Of a stretch of 64,000 nt of DNA, positions 26,229 through 35,502 are shown in pieces. A program made the position numbers and the translations under genes. Origin of the DNA: CAVVTR01 sp963751245 (lineage in GTDB: Bacteria; Acidobacteriota; Thermoanaerobaculia; Thermoanaerobaculales; Thermoanaerobaculaceae); contig CAVVTR010000007.1 of NCBI GenBank assembly GCA_963751245.1, positions 186,001-250,000 on the forward strand. The letters run 5' to 3'. Position 1 is the first letter of the stretch. Every line of letters begins with the position of its first letter. The notes beneath the pieces were generated by a model that saw nothing but the letters and a program-made list of their open reading frames with translations, ran no database searches and was not told where the DNA came from.

Positions 26229-26996
26229 GTGAACCAGCGCTTCATGCACGTGCGCAGCGACAACCGGACCGACGACCAGCCGCGTCCGCTCACCCTCACC
26301 CTGGACTACGTCAAGTACCCGGAGGGCTCCGTTCTCGCCCGGGCCGGCGACACCGTGGTGCTGTGCAACGCCACCACCGAGGGGCGGGTGCCGCCGTTCC
26401 TGCGCGACACCGGCGAGGGCTGGGTGACCAGCGAGTACGCCATGCTCCCCCGGGCCACCGAGGAGCGCACCAACCGCAACAAGGTGTCCGGGCGGTCGGC
26501 GGAGATCCAGCGCCTCATCGGCCGCTCTCTGCGCTCGGTGGTGGACCTGGGGCTCCTCGGCGAGCGCACCCTCATCGTCGACTGCGACGTCCTCCAGGCC
26601 GACGGCGGCACCCGCACCACCGCCGTCACCGGGGCGTTCGTGGCCATGGTGCTCGCCATGCTCCGCCTCCGCGCCCAGGGGGTGCTGCGGGAGTGGCCCA
26701 TCCGCGACCAGGTCGCCGCCGTCTCCGTGGGCCTGTGGGGTGAGCGCATGCTCCTCGACCTGGACTACCAGGAGGATTCCAGGGTCGGAGTCGACCTCAA
26801 CCTGGTGGGCACCGCCCGCGGCGGCATCGTCGAGGTGCAGGGCACCGGCGAGAAGGGCCCGTTCTCGAGGGGCCAGCTCAGCGAGCTTCTCGACCTCGCC
26901 CAGAAGGGCCTGGAGAACGCCTTCGCGGTCCAGCGGGCGGTGCTCGAGGCGCGGCTGGCCGAGGCGAAGCTGCGCACCCTCGTCAACGCCGACTGA
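26229..26996 (+). CDS. rph: Ribonuclease PH
   Basis: This 255-residue phosphorolytic 3'-5' exoribonuclease trims tRNA 3' ends. It has the RNase PH signatures EYAMLPRATEERTNRN, IGRSLRSVVDL, the CDVLQADGGTRTTAVTGA core and VDLNLVGT. The start is GTG 26229. It is followed by four tRNA genes, a fitting neighbourhood, although all four encode their own CCA. Confidence 0.94.
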   Translation: MNQRFMHVRSDNRTDDQPRPLTLTLDYVKYPEGSVLARAGDTVVLCNATTEGRVPPFLRDTGEGWVTSEYAMLPRATEERTNRNKVSGRSAEIQRLIGRSLRSVVDLGLLGERTLIVDCDVLQADGGTRTTAVTGAFVAMVLAMLRLRAQGVLREWPIRDQVAAVSVGLWGERMLLDLDYQEDSRVGVDLNLVGTARGGIVEVQGTGEKGPFSRGQLSELLDLAQKGLENAFAVQRAVLEARLAEAKLRTLVNAD

Positions 26997-27069
26997 CCAC
27001 CGAGGCGCCCGCGCCCGCCGGCACCGGAGCGGGCTGGACCCTCAATCCCGATGAGGCGGCCCGGCTTAC

Positions 27070-27098
27070 TTGACGCCCGGCGTGACGGTTGGTAGTGT
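27070..27098 (+). promoter_or_regulatory. Probable promoter of the tRNA cluster
   Basis: TTGACG (27070-27075), a 17-bp spacer and TAGTGT (27093-27098) lie about 60 bp before the first tRNA. No other candidate was seen in the 165-bp gap after rph. Confidence 0.5.
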
Positions 27099-27161
27099 TG
27101 TCTCCCCCTTCCGAGGGAAGGGTTCGGATCTTTGTGACATCGAGGCGAAAAGCCACAGGGG

Positions 27162-27238
<77 letters not shown>

Positions 27239-27256
27239 TCCCTGTCCCGTACCTAG

Positions 27257-27333
27257 CTGCCTGTAGCTCAGCTGGATAGAGCGGCGGACTTCTAATCCGC
27301 GGGTCGGAGGTTCGAATCCTCTCAGGCAGGCCA
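27257..27333 (+). tRNA. tRNA-Arg (TCT)
   Basis: The acceptor CTGCCTG pairs with CAGGCAG. The anticodon stem GCGGA/TCCGC holds loop CTTCTAA, anticodon TCT. The T-loop TTCGAAT and CCA are encoded. It lies 18 bp after tRNA-Pro. Confidence 0.95.
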
Positions 27334-27341
27334 GCTTTCGT

Positions 27342-27418
27342 GGTGGGCGTAGCTCAGCTGGTAGAGCGCCGGACTGTGGCTCCGGTGGTCGGGGGTTCAA
27401 ATCCCCTCGCTCACCCCA
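27342..27418 (+). tRNA. tRNA-His (GTG)
   Basis: The acceptor GTGGGCG pairs with CGCTCAC (one G-U). Loop CTGTGGC gives anticodon GTG. The extra 5' G-1 (27342), which pairs with C73 and is required by HisRS, is encoded in the DNA. CCA is encoded. Confidence 0.95.
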
Positions 27419-27423
27419 CTCTT

Positions 27424-27501
27424 GCGCCCGTAGCTCAGCCCGGATAGAGCGTCAGACTCCGGATCTGAAGGCCGCGCGTTCGAATCGCGCCGGGCGCACC
27501 A
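27424..27501 (+). tRNA. tRNA-Arg (CCG)
   Basis: The acceptor GCGCCCG pairs with CGGGCGC. Stem TCAGA/TCTGA holds loop CTCCGGA, anticodon CCG. CCA is encoded. It starts 5 bp after tRNA-His. Confidence 0.95.
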
Positions 27502-27548
27502 TTTTCCCTCCTCGCCGGACCACAACCCGACAGCAGACTCCCGGACGA

Positions 27549-27564
27549 GGGACCGCGCGGTCCC
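27549..27564. terminator. Perfect palindrome after the tRNA cluster
   Basis: GGGACCGCGCGGTCCC is a perfect 16-bp palindrome 47 bp after the last tRNA. As RNA it could form a compact GC hairpin ending the tRNA transcript, but no T-run follows. Confidence 0.35.
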
Positions 27565-27658
27565 ACCCCCGGACCGAGGCGCGCCCGGAGAGGCGGGCGG
27601 GGGCGGGGCCTCGCGCCCGCGAGGCAGGGCCCGCGGTGGGCCGAGCCGCCTGCGGCCC

Positions 27659-28087
27659 GTGGCCGCTGCCGGCCGGGTTCCCGCCTGGATCGACGGGTCC
27701 GGCCCGGGTGGCCCCGTCGAGGCGGCGGTCGACGCCATGGAGCGGGCGGCGCTGGACCGCTGGGCCCGGGGGGACCCCTCGGGGTTCCTCGAGATCTCGG
27801 CGCCCGACGTCGTCCACTTCGATCCCTTCCTGGACCGCCGGCTCGACGGCCTCGAGGCCCTCGCGGTCCACTACGAGGGGCTGCGCGGCAAGGTCCTCCT
27901 CGACAGCTACGAGCTGGCGAGCCCGAAGGTGCAGGTCATCGGCGAGGCGGCTGTGCTGACCTTCGAGCTCGTCTCGACGGGCGCCGGAGGCACGGCGCGC
28001 TGGAACTGCACCGAGGTCTACCACCGCGCCGGCGGAGGCTGGCGCATCGTCCAGACCCACTGGTCTCTCACCGGCCCACCGGCCTGA
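27659..28087 (+). CDS. SnoaL/DUF4440-like (NTF2-fold) protein
   Basis: This 142-residue protein fits the NTF2-like fold: an opening helix (AAVDAMERAALDRWARGDPSG), YELASPKVQVIGEAAVLTFEL and the closing GGWRIVQTHWSLT, typical of DUF4440/SnoaL-like proteins. Some members are ketosteroid-isomerase-like enzymes, but most have no known function. No catalytic residues can be assigned. The GTG at 27659 is used; ATG 27737, inside the first helix, would give a shorter product. Confidence 0.72.
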   Translation: MAAAGRVPAWIDGSGPGGPVEAAVDAMERAALDRWARGDPSGFLEISAPDVVHFDPFLDRRLDGLEALAVHYEGLRGKVLLDSYELASPKVQVIGEAAVLTFELVSTGAGGTARWNCTEVYHRAGGGWRIVQTHWSLTGPPA

Positions 28088-28179
28088 CGGCCGCCGGGCC
28101 GGAGCCCCGCGCGGCGTCCGCGTCCCTCCGCGCCGCCGGTTGCGCGGCTTTCCGGAGAACCGGGAGTGCTGGCGGCCCG

Positions 28180-28208
28180 TTGACGGGGGCAGCGGCGCCG
28201 GAGACGAT
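28180..28208 (+). promoter_or_regulatory. Candidate promoter of the ABC-2 exporter operon
   Basis: TTGACG (28180-28185), a 17-bp spacer and GACGAT (28203-28208) lie 27 bp before the GTG of the ATPase gene. The -10 is weak (3 of 6 bases). Confidence 0.4.
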
Positions 28209-28235
28209 GGAGCCGGTGCAGCGGGGAGGGGCCGC

Positions 28236-29120
28236 GTGAGACTGACGATCGAAGCGGTGAGCAAGCGGTACCGGGGTGGCGCGTGGGGACTGCGGGAGTT
28301 CTCCCTCGAGCTCGGGCCGGGGATCGTCGGGCTGCTGGGACCCAACGGCGCGGGGAAGTCGACGCTGATGCGCATCCTCGCCACGGTGTCGCGCCCGAGC
28401 TCGGGAACGGTGCGCTGGGACGGAGCGGACGTGGGCCGCCATCCCGACGGCGTGCGGGCCGTGCTCGGCTACCTTCCCCAGGACTTCGGCGTCTACCCCA
28501 ACCTCGATGCCGTCGAGTTCCTCGGCTACATGGCCGCGGCCAAGGGGCTCCCGGCGGCCGTTGCCCGGCGCCGGGTCGACGAGCTCCTGGACCTCGTCAA
28601 CCTCACCGGCGCCCGGCGCAAGCCGCTGGGCTCGTTCTCCGGGGGGATGCGCCAGCGGGTGGGGATCGCCCAGGCCCTCCTCAACGATCCCCGCCTGCTC
28701 ATCGTGGATGAGCCCACCGCGGGGCTCGACCCCGAGGAGCGGGTGCGCTTCCGCGAGTTGCTGGGGGAGCTCGCGGGCGAGCGCGTCGTGATCCTCTCGA
28801 CCCACATCGTCTCCGACGTTGAGGCCGTGGCCTCTTCCATCGCGCTCATCGCCTCCGGCCGTCTCCTGCGCCACGCGGCGCCGGAGGCGCTGCTGCGCGA
28901 CCTGGACGGGCGCGTGTGGGAGGAGGTGGTGCCGTCGGACGAGGTCGAGGCGCTGCGGCGCCGGCACCTCGTCTCGTCGACCACGCGCCGCACCGACGGC
29001 GTCCACGCCCGGGTGGTCGCCGCCGGGCCGCCGTCGCCGTCGGCGCGGCCCCTGCCGCCCTCCCTCGAGGACGCCTACCTGGAGGCCATCGCCCGCCACC
29101 GGCGGGAGGAGGCGGCGTGA
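28236..29120 (+). CDS. ABC transporter ATP-binding protein (ABC-2 type)
   Basis: This 294-residue ATPase has Walker A GPNGAGKST, the Q-loop in YLPQDFGVYP, signature FSGGMRQRVGIA, Walker B LLIVDEPTAGLD and the H-loop STHIVSD. The YLPQDFGVYPNLDAVEFL segment resembles ATPases of ABC-2 drug and bacitracin-type exporters. The start is GTG 28236 with GGGAGGGG; an upstream in-frame ATG at 28140 is less likely. It overlaps the permease start (GTGA). Confidence 0.9.
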   Translation: MRLTIEAVSKRYRGGAWGLREFSLELGPGIVGLLGPNGAGKSTLMRILATVSRPSSGTVRWDGADVGRHPDGVRAVLGYLPQDFGVYPNLDAVEFLGYMAAAKGLPAAVARRRVDELLDLVNLTGARRKPLGSFSGGMRQRVGIAQALLNDPRLLIVDEPTAGLDPEERVRFRELLGELAGERVVILSTHIVSDVEAVASSIALIASGRLLRHAAPEALLRDLDGRVWEEVVPSDEVEALRRRHLVSSTTRRTDGVHARVVAAGPPSPSARPLPPSLEDAYLEAIARHRREEAA

Positions 29121-30673
29121 GCACCGCCGGCGTCCTCCGTATGGCCCGGGCCGACATGCTCGAGCGCATGCGCCGGCCGGGCTTCCTCCTCGTGCTCGGC
29201 GCGGCCACGTGGCTGGGATGGCTCGCGTACAACGGCAACATCGTCATGAAGCTGGGACACGCCCGCGGGGTGTTCGACGCCGCCTGGGCCGGCACCGTGA
29301 TGGCGCTGTCTGGGACGCTGTTCGTGTCGCTGGCGGGGTTCTACGTGGTCAAGAACGCGGTGGAGCGGGACCGGACCACGGGTGTCGGGCAGATCCTCGC
29401 CGCCACGAGGATGCCGGCGCCGGTCTACCTGCTGGCCAAGTGGCTGTCGAACTTCGCGGTGCTGGCGAGCGTGGTGGGTGTGCTCGGCGTGGCGGCGGTG
29501 GTCCTGCAGCGGTCGCGCGGCGCCGGCACGGCGCTCGAGCCCTGGCGGCTGCTGGCGCCCCTGCTGCTCCTCGCACTGCCGGCCATGGCGCTGGTGGCGG
29601 CGGCCGCGGTGGTGTTCGAGACGGTGCCGGCGCTGGCCGGCGGGGGCGGGAACGTCCTCTACTTCTTCCTCTGGACCGCGGCGCTGACGGTGCCGCTCAT
29701 GGCCAGGGTTCCCGCCGCGGACTGGAGCGGGATCGGCGTGGTCGAGGATTCCCTCCGTGCCGCGGTGGTCGCTCAGGCCCCGGACGCCGCCGGCGGCCTC
29801 TCGTTCTCCGCCGGGCCGCGCCGGCAGGCGGCTTCGCTGACCGTGGTTGCGTGGCCCGGGATCGAGTGGACGGCGCCGCGCCTCGCCCACAGGCTCAGCC
29901 TGGTGGCCGGTGCGCTCCTCGCCGTCCTCGCCGCCGCCCTCTGGTTCGACCGCTTCGACCCGGCGCGGTGGCGGGGACGCCGGCGGGCGAGGGTCCGGGC
30001 GCCGGTCGCGCCGGACCCCCCGCGCTGGGGTGGTGCCGCCACGCTGGCCCGCCTCGACGGGATCGCCCGGCGGGGACGCTTCACCGCAATGGTGGTGGCC
30101 GAGATCCACCTCGCCCTCGCCGGGGTGAGCCGGTGGTGGCTGGCGGCCGCCGCGGCGCTCACCGTGGCCGCCGGCCTGGTGCCGCGGACGGCGGCGGGGA
30201 CCGTGCAGGCAGTGGCGTGGCTGTTGCCGCTCGTGGTGTGGTCGCGGATGGGCGTGCGGGAGAGGCGCGATGGGACCGCCGGGATCCTCTTCTCCTGCCC
30301 CCACCCCCTGCGCCGGCACCTCGCCGCGGTGTGGGTGGCGGGGGCGGCCGTGGCCGCCGCCAGCGGGGCCGGCCTCGCCCTCCGCCTGCTCGCGGCCGGG
30401 GACGTGGCGGCCTTCGCCGGCTGGGGGGTGGCGGTGCTCTTCATCCCCGCGCTGGCCCTGGCGCTGGGGGTGTGGTCGGGCGGGTCGCGGTTGTTCGAGG
30501 CGCTCTACACCGCGTGGTGGTACGTCGGGCCCATGAACGCCGTCGTGGCGCTGGACTTCACCGGGGTGGCCGCCCCCGCGCGGCCCCTCGCGGTGACAGG
30601 GGGCTACCTGGCCGCGGCGGGCGTCCTCCTCGCCGCCGCGGTGGCGGGGCGGGCCCGGCAGCTGCGCGGCTGA
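29117..30673 (+). CDS. ABC-2 type membrane permease
   Basis: This 518-residue protein has at least eleven hydrophobic stretches in two blocks, roughly residues 20-270 and 350-515, separated by an Arg-rich cytoplasmic linker (ARWRGRRRARVRAP). The start MARADMLERMRRPGFLLVLG and AVERDRTTGVGQIL are typical of ABC-2 permeases that carry two half-transporters in one chain. It partners with the preceding ATPase. The substrate is unknown. Confidence 0.75.
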   Translation: MSTAGVLRMARADMLERMRRPGFLLVLGAATWLGWLAYNGNIVMKLGHARGVFDAAWAGTVMALSGTLFVSLAGFYVVKNAVERDRTTGVGQILAATRMPAPVYLLAKWLSNFAVLASVVGVLGVAAVVLQRSRGAGTALEPWRLLAPLLLLALPAMALVAAAAVVFETVPALAGGGGNVLYFFLWTAALTVPLMARVPAADWSGIGVVEDSLRAAVVAQAPDAAGGLSFSAGPRRQAASLTVVAWPGIEWTAPRLAHRLSLVAGALLAVLAAALWFDRFDPARWRGRRRARVRAPVAPDPPRWGGAATLARLDGIARRGRFTAMVVAEIHLALAGVSRWWLAAAAALTVAAGLVPRTAAGTVQAVAWLLPLVVWSRMGVRERRDGTAGILFSCPHPLRRHLAAVWVAGAAVAAASGAGLALRLLAAGDVAAFAGWGVAVLFIPALALALGVWSGGSRLFEALYTAWWYVGPMNAVVALDFTGVAAPARPLAVTGGYLAAAGVLLAAAVAGRARQLRG

Positions 30674-30766
30674 GGCGGATCCCCCTCGGCCCCGGCGGAA
30701 ATGCTCGGCGCCGGCCCCTCCTTGAGCTCATGACAGCGCTGTGGCCGGGAGGGGGACCGAGCAAAG

Positions 30767-31006
30767 GTGCTGTTCGCCGTGCACGACTGGCGCCTGGGGC
30801 ACGCGACCCGGGACCTGCTCCTGATCCGGGGCCTCCTGGGCGGGGGCCACCTTGTGCGGGTGGTCTCCAACGGGCGGGCGCTCGCGCTCCCGGGGCCGCC
30901 CGGCCACCACGACACGGCGGTCTCGGTGCAGCGCTTCCTCCGCGTGGTCACCGGTCCCGCGGCCGAGGGGCCCGGCGGACCTCCCCCGGGGGCCACGAGT
31001 GGGTAG
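30767..31006 (+). pseudogene. N-terminal remnant of a glycosyltransferase-like protein
   Basis: The 79-codon frame starts VLFAVHDWRLGHATRDLLLI and continues GGHLVRVVSNGRALAL. This is the Gly-x-Gly-His loop and first Rossmann unit of GT-B glycosyltransferases related to the UDP-sugar group, normally followed by about 300 more residues. After about 60 residues the sequence turns into Gly/Pro-rich text and stops, so it looks truncated. The rest of the 393-bp gap (30674-31066) shows nothing recognisable. Confidence 0.45.
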
Positions 31007-31066
31007 GCGACGTGGCCGTCGCGCGCCGCCGGGGACCGCGGAGGGGTTCCCCGTGCCGGGAGCGCT

Positions 31067-33766
31067 TCAGCGCAGGCCGTCCACCAGGAAGAGCGTGCTG
31101 ACGTCGCGCCGGAAGCGGTACACGTAGGAGGTGCCGCCCGGAGAGAGGTAGATCTGGCCGTACAGCACGCCGGCCGGGTTGTGGGGCATGATCTCGAGGG
31201 CCAGCGCGCGGGTGCCGCGATCCAGGTCCACCCGGTGGATGCGGGCCGGGAAGACGCGGTTCCACAGCAGCAGAGCCCGGCCGTCGCGGGTCCACTGGAG
31301 GGGCCGCTCTCCCGGAGCGACCCCCGGCACGGCCCGTGGGACGCCGTCCGGCACGGAGTAGACGGTCACGGCCCCGTCCGGCGCCAGGCAGGCCACCCGC
31401 GAGCCGTCTGGCGAGATCACCGGACCCTCGATGCCCGCGGGCCCGACGGCCTGCACCGTACCCGCCGGCACGTCCAGCACGTAGATCCGCGGTGCCGCGC
31501 CGCTGGAGACGCCCGCGAAGGCGGCGCGGCGCCCGTCCAGCGTGCAGGTCAGCCAGGACGAGCTGGAGCTGTCGGGCCGGACGTCCCCGAGGTCGATGGT
31601 CCTCGCCTCGCCCGGTCCGGTGGGCAGCATGAGGAGCTTGTCGCGGTCGCCGGTCATCCTGCGGGCGAACACCCAACGCCCGCGAGGGCTGACGCCGAAC
31701 ACGTCGCCGTAGCCGAGGCGGACCGGGGGCGAGCCGTCGGCGGAGCGCGCGAAGGCGGTGTACTCGCCGCCCACGGTGGCCACCTGGATGTTGCCCGCGA
31801 TGACGCGGCCGTCGGCGGACAGGCCGCCCACGGAGTCGTCGTTCCAGCCCTCGTAGCCACGCTCCTGGGTCTGTCCCGCGAGACGTCCGGCGATCTCGGC
31901 CCTGGTGTCCCCGGCAACCAGGAGGACGCGGCCGTCCGCCGCGATGTCCTGGATGCGGACGCTCACCGGGGAGCGCAGCCGCTCCACCGGCGCGGCGCCC
32001 GGCCGGACCTGCCAGACCACGCCGCCCTGGCCGAACACGAAGACGGAGAACCAGACGGAGGTGCCGTCCGGCCCCCAGGCCAGTCCCTGCACGCTGTCGG
32101 AGAGCTCCCGGGTGAGCCTGGTGACGGAGCCGTCCATGTCGACCACGGCTACCAGCCCCCGGTCGTCGCCATAGAAGGGGTGGTCGAGGAACGCCACCCG
32201 CTTGCCGCCGGGGGCGACCCGCACGTGGCTGATCCAGCCCCGGGTCTCGTACAGCACGTGTCCCAGCGGATACTCCAGCCGCTGGGAGCCGGGGCGCTCC
32301 CGGACGACGGCCATGCGGGTGCCGTCGGCGGAGATGTCGCCGCCGTTGACGCGCTCGAGGATCGGGCGAGCGGCGCCCCCGGCGAGGTCCGCGGAGGCGA
32401 GGGTGCCGACGCTGACCCAGGAGCCCTCGCAGTGGCGGTCGAGGAGGAGCGCCATGCGGCCGTCGGCCGAGATGCCGAGGATGTCGGCCGGGGGGAGATC
32501 AAGAGGTCTGGATTCGATGCTGTCGGTGCGCGTCGACATCAGGGCCAGCGGGTGGTCGCTGGTCGAGGTGCCGTAGATGACGGTCCGGCCGTCGGGCGCG
32601 AAGCGTGCGCCCGCCACGCGCGCGCTGCGGAACGACAGCGCCCTGAAGGTGGGCAGGGGCGCAGGCGGCGCCGGCCTCATCGCGGCGAGGACGGCGGCAG
32701 TGGCGGCCGCCGCGGCGGCGAGGGCGAGGAGCGCTGGCACCCCCGGCCGCCACCGCCGCCGTCCCTCCAGGTGAGGCGCCGCCACAGATACGGCCTCTTC
32801 CAGCTCGATGCGAACGTCGGCGATGTCGTGGAAGCGCCGCGACGGGTCCTTGGCCAGACAGCGCCGCAGGACGTGCTGGGCGACCGGCTCCAGGTCGGCC
32901 GGAAGCGCGCCCCAGTCGGGCTCGTCCTTGAGCACCGCGGCGACGGTGTCGGACAGCGTCTCGCCGCGGAACGCCTTGGTCGAGGTGAGCATCTCGTAGA
33001 GCACGGAGCCGAACGCCCAGATGTCGGCGCGCCGGTCGACGGGCCTGCCCCGAGCCTGCTCGGGGCTCATGTAGCTCGCGGTCCCGAGGACCAAGCCAAG
33101 CGCCGTGGGGTACTGGTTGGTCGTCGTGGGACTCTGGGAGATCTCCTCGTCCGGAGCCTCCTCCGGGGGGCTGGTGGCCAGGCCGAAGTCGAGCACCTTG
33201 ACGACGCCGTCGGCGCGAACCTTGACGTTCGCGGGCTTGAGGTCCCGGTGGACGACGCCGCGCTCGTGGGCCGCCTGCAGACCCCGGCAGATCTGCAGCC
33301 CGATGGACGCCGCCTCGGGGAAGGGGAGCGGACCGCGGGCGATGATGTCGTCGAGGCCCTCGCCCTCGACCAGCTCCATCACGAGCACGTGGACGGGGCG
33401 CGGCGCCTCCGTCCCGCCGTCGCCGTCCGCCGTCGCCGGGTCCTCCCCGCGGGGGACGTGGAGCGGCAGGTGCTCGAGCCCGTACAGGGCGGCCACGTTG
33501 GCGTGGTTGAGGCTGGCGAGCACCCTGGCCTCGCGGGTGAATCGGGCCATGCGCTCGGGGTCGTCCGCGAGCTCGCGGGGCAGGACCTTGAGCGCCACCT
33601 CGCGCCCGAGCCGCGTGTCCTCGGCGCGCCACACCTCGCCCATGCCGCCGGCGCCGAGGGGTGCGACGATGCGGTAGTGGCCGAAGCTGGCACCGACCAT
33701 CGGACCCTCGCCGGGCATTCCGGCGCCGGACGGCCGTGGGGCGCCGCGCTCATCAGACGGCTGCAC
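31067..33766 (-). CDS. Serine/threonine protein kinase with C-terminal TolB/WD40-like propeller
   Basis: This 899-residue protein has a Hanks-type kinase domain (about 28-330) with the glycine loop GAGGMGEV, VALK lysine, catalytic HRDLKPAN, DFGLA and a YMSPEQARG activation segment. One hydrophobic segment (about 343-365, ALLALAAAAAATAAVLAAM) anchors it in the membrane. The C-terminal 530 residues consist of repeated ADGR/PDGT motifs typical of TolB-like beta-propellers. The kinase carries an acidic insertion of about 20 residues (PRGEDPATADGDGGTEAP) before the hinge. GTG 33766 follows GAGGAG. The ligand and substrates are unknown. Confidence 0.92.
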   Translation of the reverse strand: MQPSDERGAPRPSGAGMPGEGPMVGASFGHYRIVAPLGAGGMGEVWRAEDTRLGREVALKVLPRELADDPERMARFTREARVLASLNHANVAALYGLEHLPLHVPRGEDPATADGDGGTEAPRPVHVLVMELVEGEGLDDIIARGPLPFPEAASIGLQICRGLQAAHERGVVHRDLKPANVKVRADGVVKVLDFGLATSPPEEAPDEEISQSPTTTNQYPTALGLVLGTASYMSPEQARGRPVDRRADIWAFGSVLYEMLTSTKAFRGETLSDTVAAVLKDEPDWGALPADLEPVAQHVLRRCLAKDPSRRFHDIADVRIELEEAVSVAAPHLEGRRRWRPGVPALLALAAAAAATAAVLAAMRPAPPAPLPTFRALSFRSARVAGARFAPDGRTVIYGTSTSDHPLALMSTRTDSIESRPLDLPPADILGISADGRMALLLDRHCEGSWVSVGTLASADLAGGAARPILERVNGGDISADGTRMAVVRERPGSQRLEYPLGHVLYETRGWISHVRVAPGGKRVAFLDHPFYGDDRGLVAVVDMDGSVTRLTRELSDSVQGLAWGPDGTSVWFSVFVFGQGGVVWQVRPGAAPVERLRSPVSVRIQDIAADGRVLLVAGDTRAEIAGRLAGQTQERGYEGWNDDSVGGLSADGRVIAGNIQVATVGGEYTAFARSADGSPPVRLGYGDVFGVSPRGRWVFARRMTGDRDKLLMLPTGPGEARTIDLGDVRPDSSSSSWLTCTLDGRRAAFAGVSSGAAPRIYVLDVPAGTVQAVGPAGIEGPVISPDGSRVACLAPDGAVTVYSVPDGVPRAVPGVAPGERPLQWTRDGRALLLWNRVFPARIHRVDLDRGTRALALEIMPHNPAGVLYGQIYLSPGGTSYVYRFRRDVSTLFLVDGLR

Positions 33767-33858
33767 TTTCTCGGACTCCTCTATTGAGATTCAACCGCAA
33801 AAGAGCCGGTGGCTATTCCGCCCCCGGGGGTCCGACCGTTCCCGGGGGGCGGGGCCCC

Positions 33859-35502
33859 TCAGTGGCCGGCGTGGGCCGGCGCCGGGTAGGAGGGGATGAG
33901 GCGCAGGGGGGCCTGGGCGATGCGCTCGTCGGTGATCGCCTCGAGCCGGACGCGCCCGGCCATGTCGCGGGCCACGGGCAGCTGCAGGAGGTACAGGATG
34001 GTCGCGGTCACGTCGGGGAGGCGGCAGCCGCGCAGGCGGGCGCCCGGGCGCACGCCGGGCCCCGAGAAGAGGACGAAGCCGTCGGGGGAGTCCTTGGGTG
34101 ACACGCGCCAGCGCACGTTGTGGGCGAACATGTGCTGGATCCGCTGCCAGGGCGAAGGCGGCGCCATGCCATAGGGGGAGACGACGACGAAGAGGGTGTT
34201 GTCCCCGCCCATGAGCGACCACAGCTCGCGGAGCTGCTCGTCGAGGAGCCGCGCGGCGGTGCGCAGGACCTCGTCGCCTCGGTCGGTGTCGTCGTCGAAC
34301 GTCCACAGGGGGCGCAATCGCGCCGCCAGGTCGGTGTCCACCAGCAGCGCCTCGACGGGGGTGACGGCGTTCTGGAGCGCCGCCGCGGCGGGGATCTGCA
34401 CGTTGATGGAGAACGCGAACCGGGTGGCGGGCGCGATCGCCGGGTCGGCCTCCAGGGAGGGCTCGATGGCGGCTCGGAGCATCTCGTCCAGGGAGCTGTA
34501 GGGAATGGCCTCGGCCGCCAGCGGCCGGGGCACCGACCACGTGGCCCGGGTGATGCCCGGCCAGCCGGCGAGCCCGACCTTGAGGCCCGAGCGCTCGAGG
34601 ATCTCCCAGAGGGTGGCCCGCCGGGGGGGCGGCGCGGCGGCCTGCTGCCAAGCGCCCCAGGGCAGCTGGTGCGGCGTGGGCCAGGGGCCGTCGAGGAGCA
34701 GCGACACGGGGTCGGGGCTCAGCCAGGGCAGGCGGTAGGCGCGCCGGCCCGACACCCCCTGCACCGCCGGGGAGCAGCCGGTGACCATGGTGGCGACGGC
34801 GGCGGCGCGGTTGAACGGGGAGATCGTGCGCAGCTGCCCCCAGGCGCCGGCGTCGTGGAGCGAGCGGAGGAACGGCATGTCCCCCCGCTCCATGGCGGGG
34901 AGCAGCCAGGGCAGGTCGGCGCCCTCGATGGAGACGAGGAGGAGGCGCTGGCTCGAGGTGAACCGCGCGGGCTCCACCACCGGCGCCGCGTCGGGCAGCA
35001 GGGGGGAGGCCACCCACACGGACCACAACGAGACGAGGAGGACCAGCGCCGCCGAGCCCGAGACCACCACTGGGTGCCGGGAGCGTCGCCGCCGCAGCGC
35101 CGCCGCCAGCAGCGCGACGGTGAACAGCAGCGCGAGGGAGGCCTCGACCGACAGCGCCGAGCGCCGGGCGTGGAGGAGGTACTCGCGGGTGAGGTCCCGG
35201 TTCCAGGCGGCGACGCCCGTGACCAGGGCGCCCATGGCGACCATCAGCCAGCGCCACAGCCCGATGGAGAAGCCTCTCTGGTTGGCGAGGTAGTGGGCGA
35301 ACAGAGCGAACCCCTCGACGACGACGAAGGCGGTACCGCCGAGCCAGACCGCACCCCAACTCGACCAGGCGAGGAGGGCCAGGAGCGCCTCGGCGACGGT
35401 GAGCCGCAACTCCGACCAGAGGAGCAGCTGAAGAGGAGCGAGAGCCGCACCGGAGAGCGCCCCCGCCGCCAGGCAATGGCCAAGTCGGCGCAGGTGACGC
35501 AT
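33859..35502 (-). CDS. Membrane protein with alkaline-phosphatase/type I phosphodiesterase fold, catalytic motifs degenerate
   Basis: In this 547-residue protein the N-terminal 200 residues hold about five membrane segments. The rest resembles type I phosphodiesterase/nucleotide pyrophosphatases: LLLVSIEGADLPWLLPAMERGDMPFLRSL, ATMVTGCSPAVQGV and VVVSPYGMAPP. Enzymes of this superfamily carry an Asp in the first motif, a Thr/Ser nucleophile before the TG, and an Asp-His pair in SDHGM. Here these positions read IEGAD, PFNRAAA and SPYGM, so the metal site appears lost. The ATG at 35502 lies 12 bp from the divergent pyrK start. A binding or sensory role is inferred. Confidence 0.7.
   Translation of the reverse strand: MRHLRRLGHCLAAGALSGAALAPLQLLLWSELRLTVAEALLALLAWSSWGAVWLGGTAFVVVEGFALFAHYLANQRGFSIGLWRWLMVAMGALVTGVAAWNRDLTREYLLHARRSALSVEASLALLFTVALLAAALRRRRSRHPVVVSGSAALVLLVSLWSVWVASPLLPDAAPVVEPARFTSSQRLLLVSIEGADLPWLLPAMERGDMPFLRSLHDAGAWGQLRTISPFNRAAAVATMVTGCSPAVQGVSGRRAYRLPWLSPDPVSLLLDGPWPTPHQLPWGAWQQAAAPPPRRATLWEILERSGLKVGLAGWPGITRATWSVPRPLAAEAIPYSSLDEMLRAAIEPSLEADPAIAPATRFAFSINVQIPAAAALQNAVTPVEALLVDTDLAARLRPLWTFDDDTDRGDEVLRTAARLLDEQLRELWSLMGGDNTLFVVVSPYGMAPPSPWQRIQHMFAHNVRWRVSPKDSPDGFVLFSGPGVRPGARLRGCRLPDVTATILYLLQLPVARDMAGRVRLEAITDERIAQAPLRLIPSYPAPAHAGH

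Noticed and set aside
31181..33787. 868-codon plus-strand frame opposite the kinase-propeller gene
   Set aside because: It is a shadow frame; the minus-strand kinase has intact catalytic motifs and a Shine-Dalgarno.
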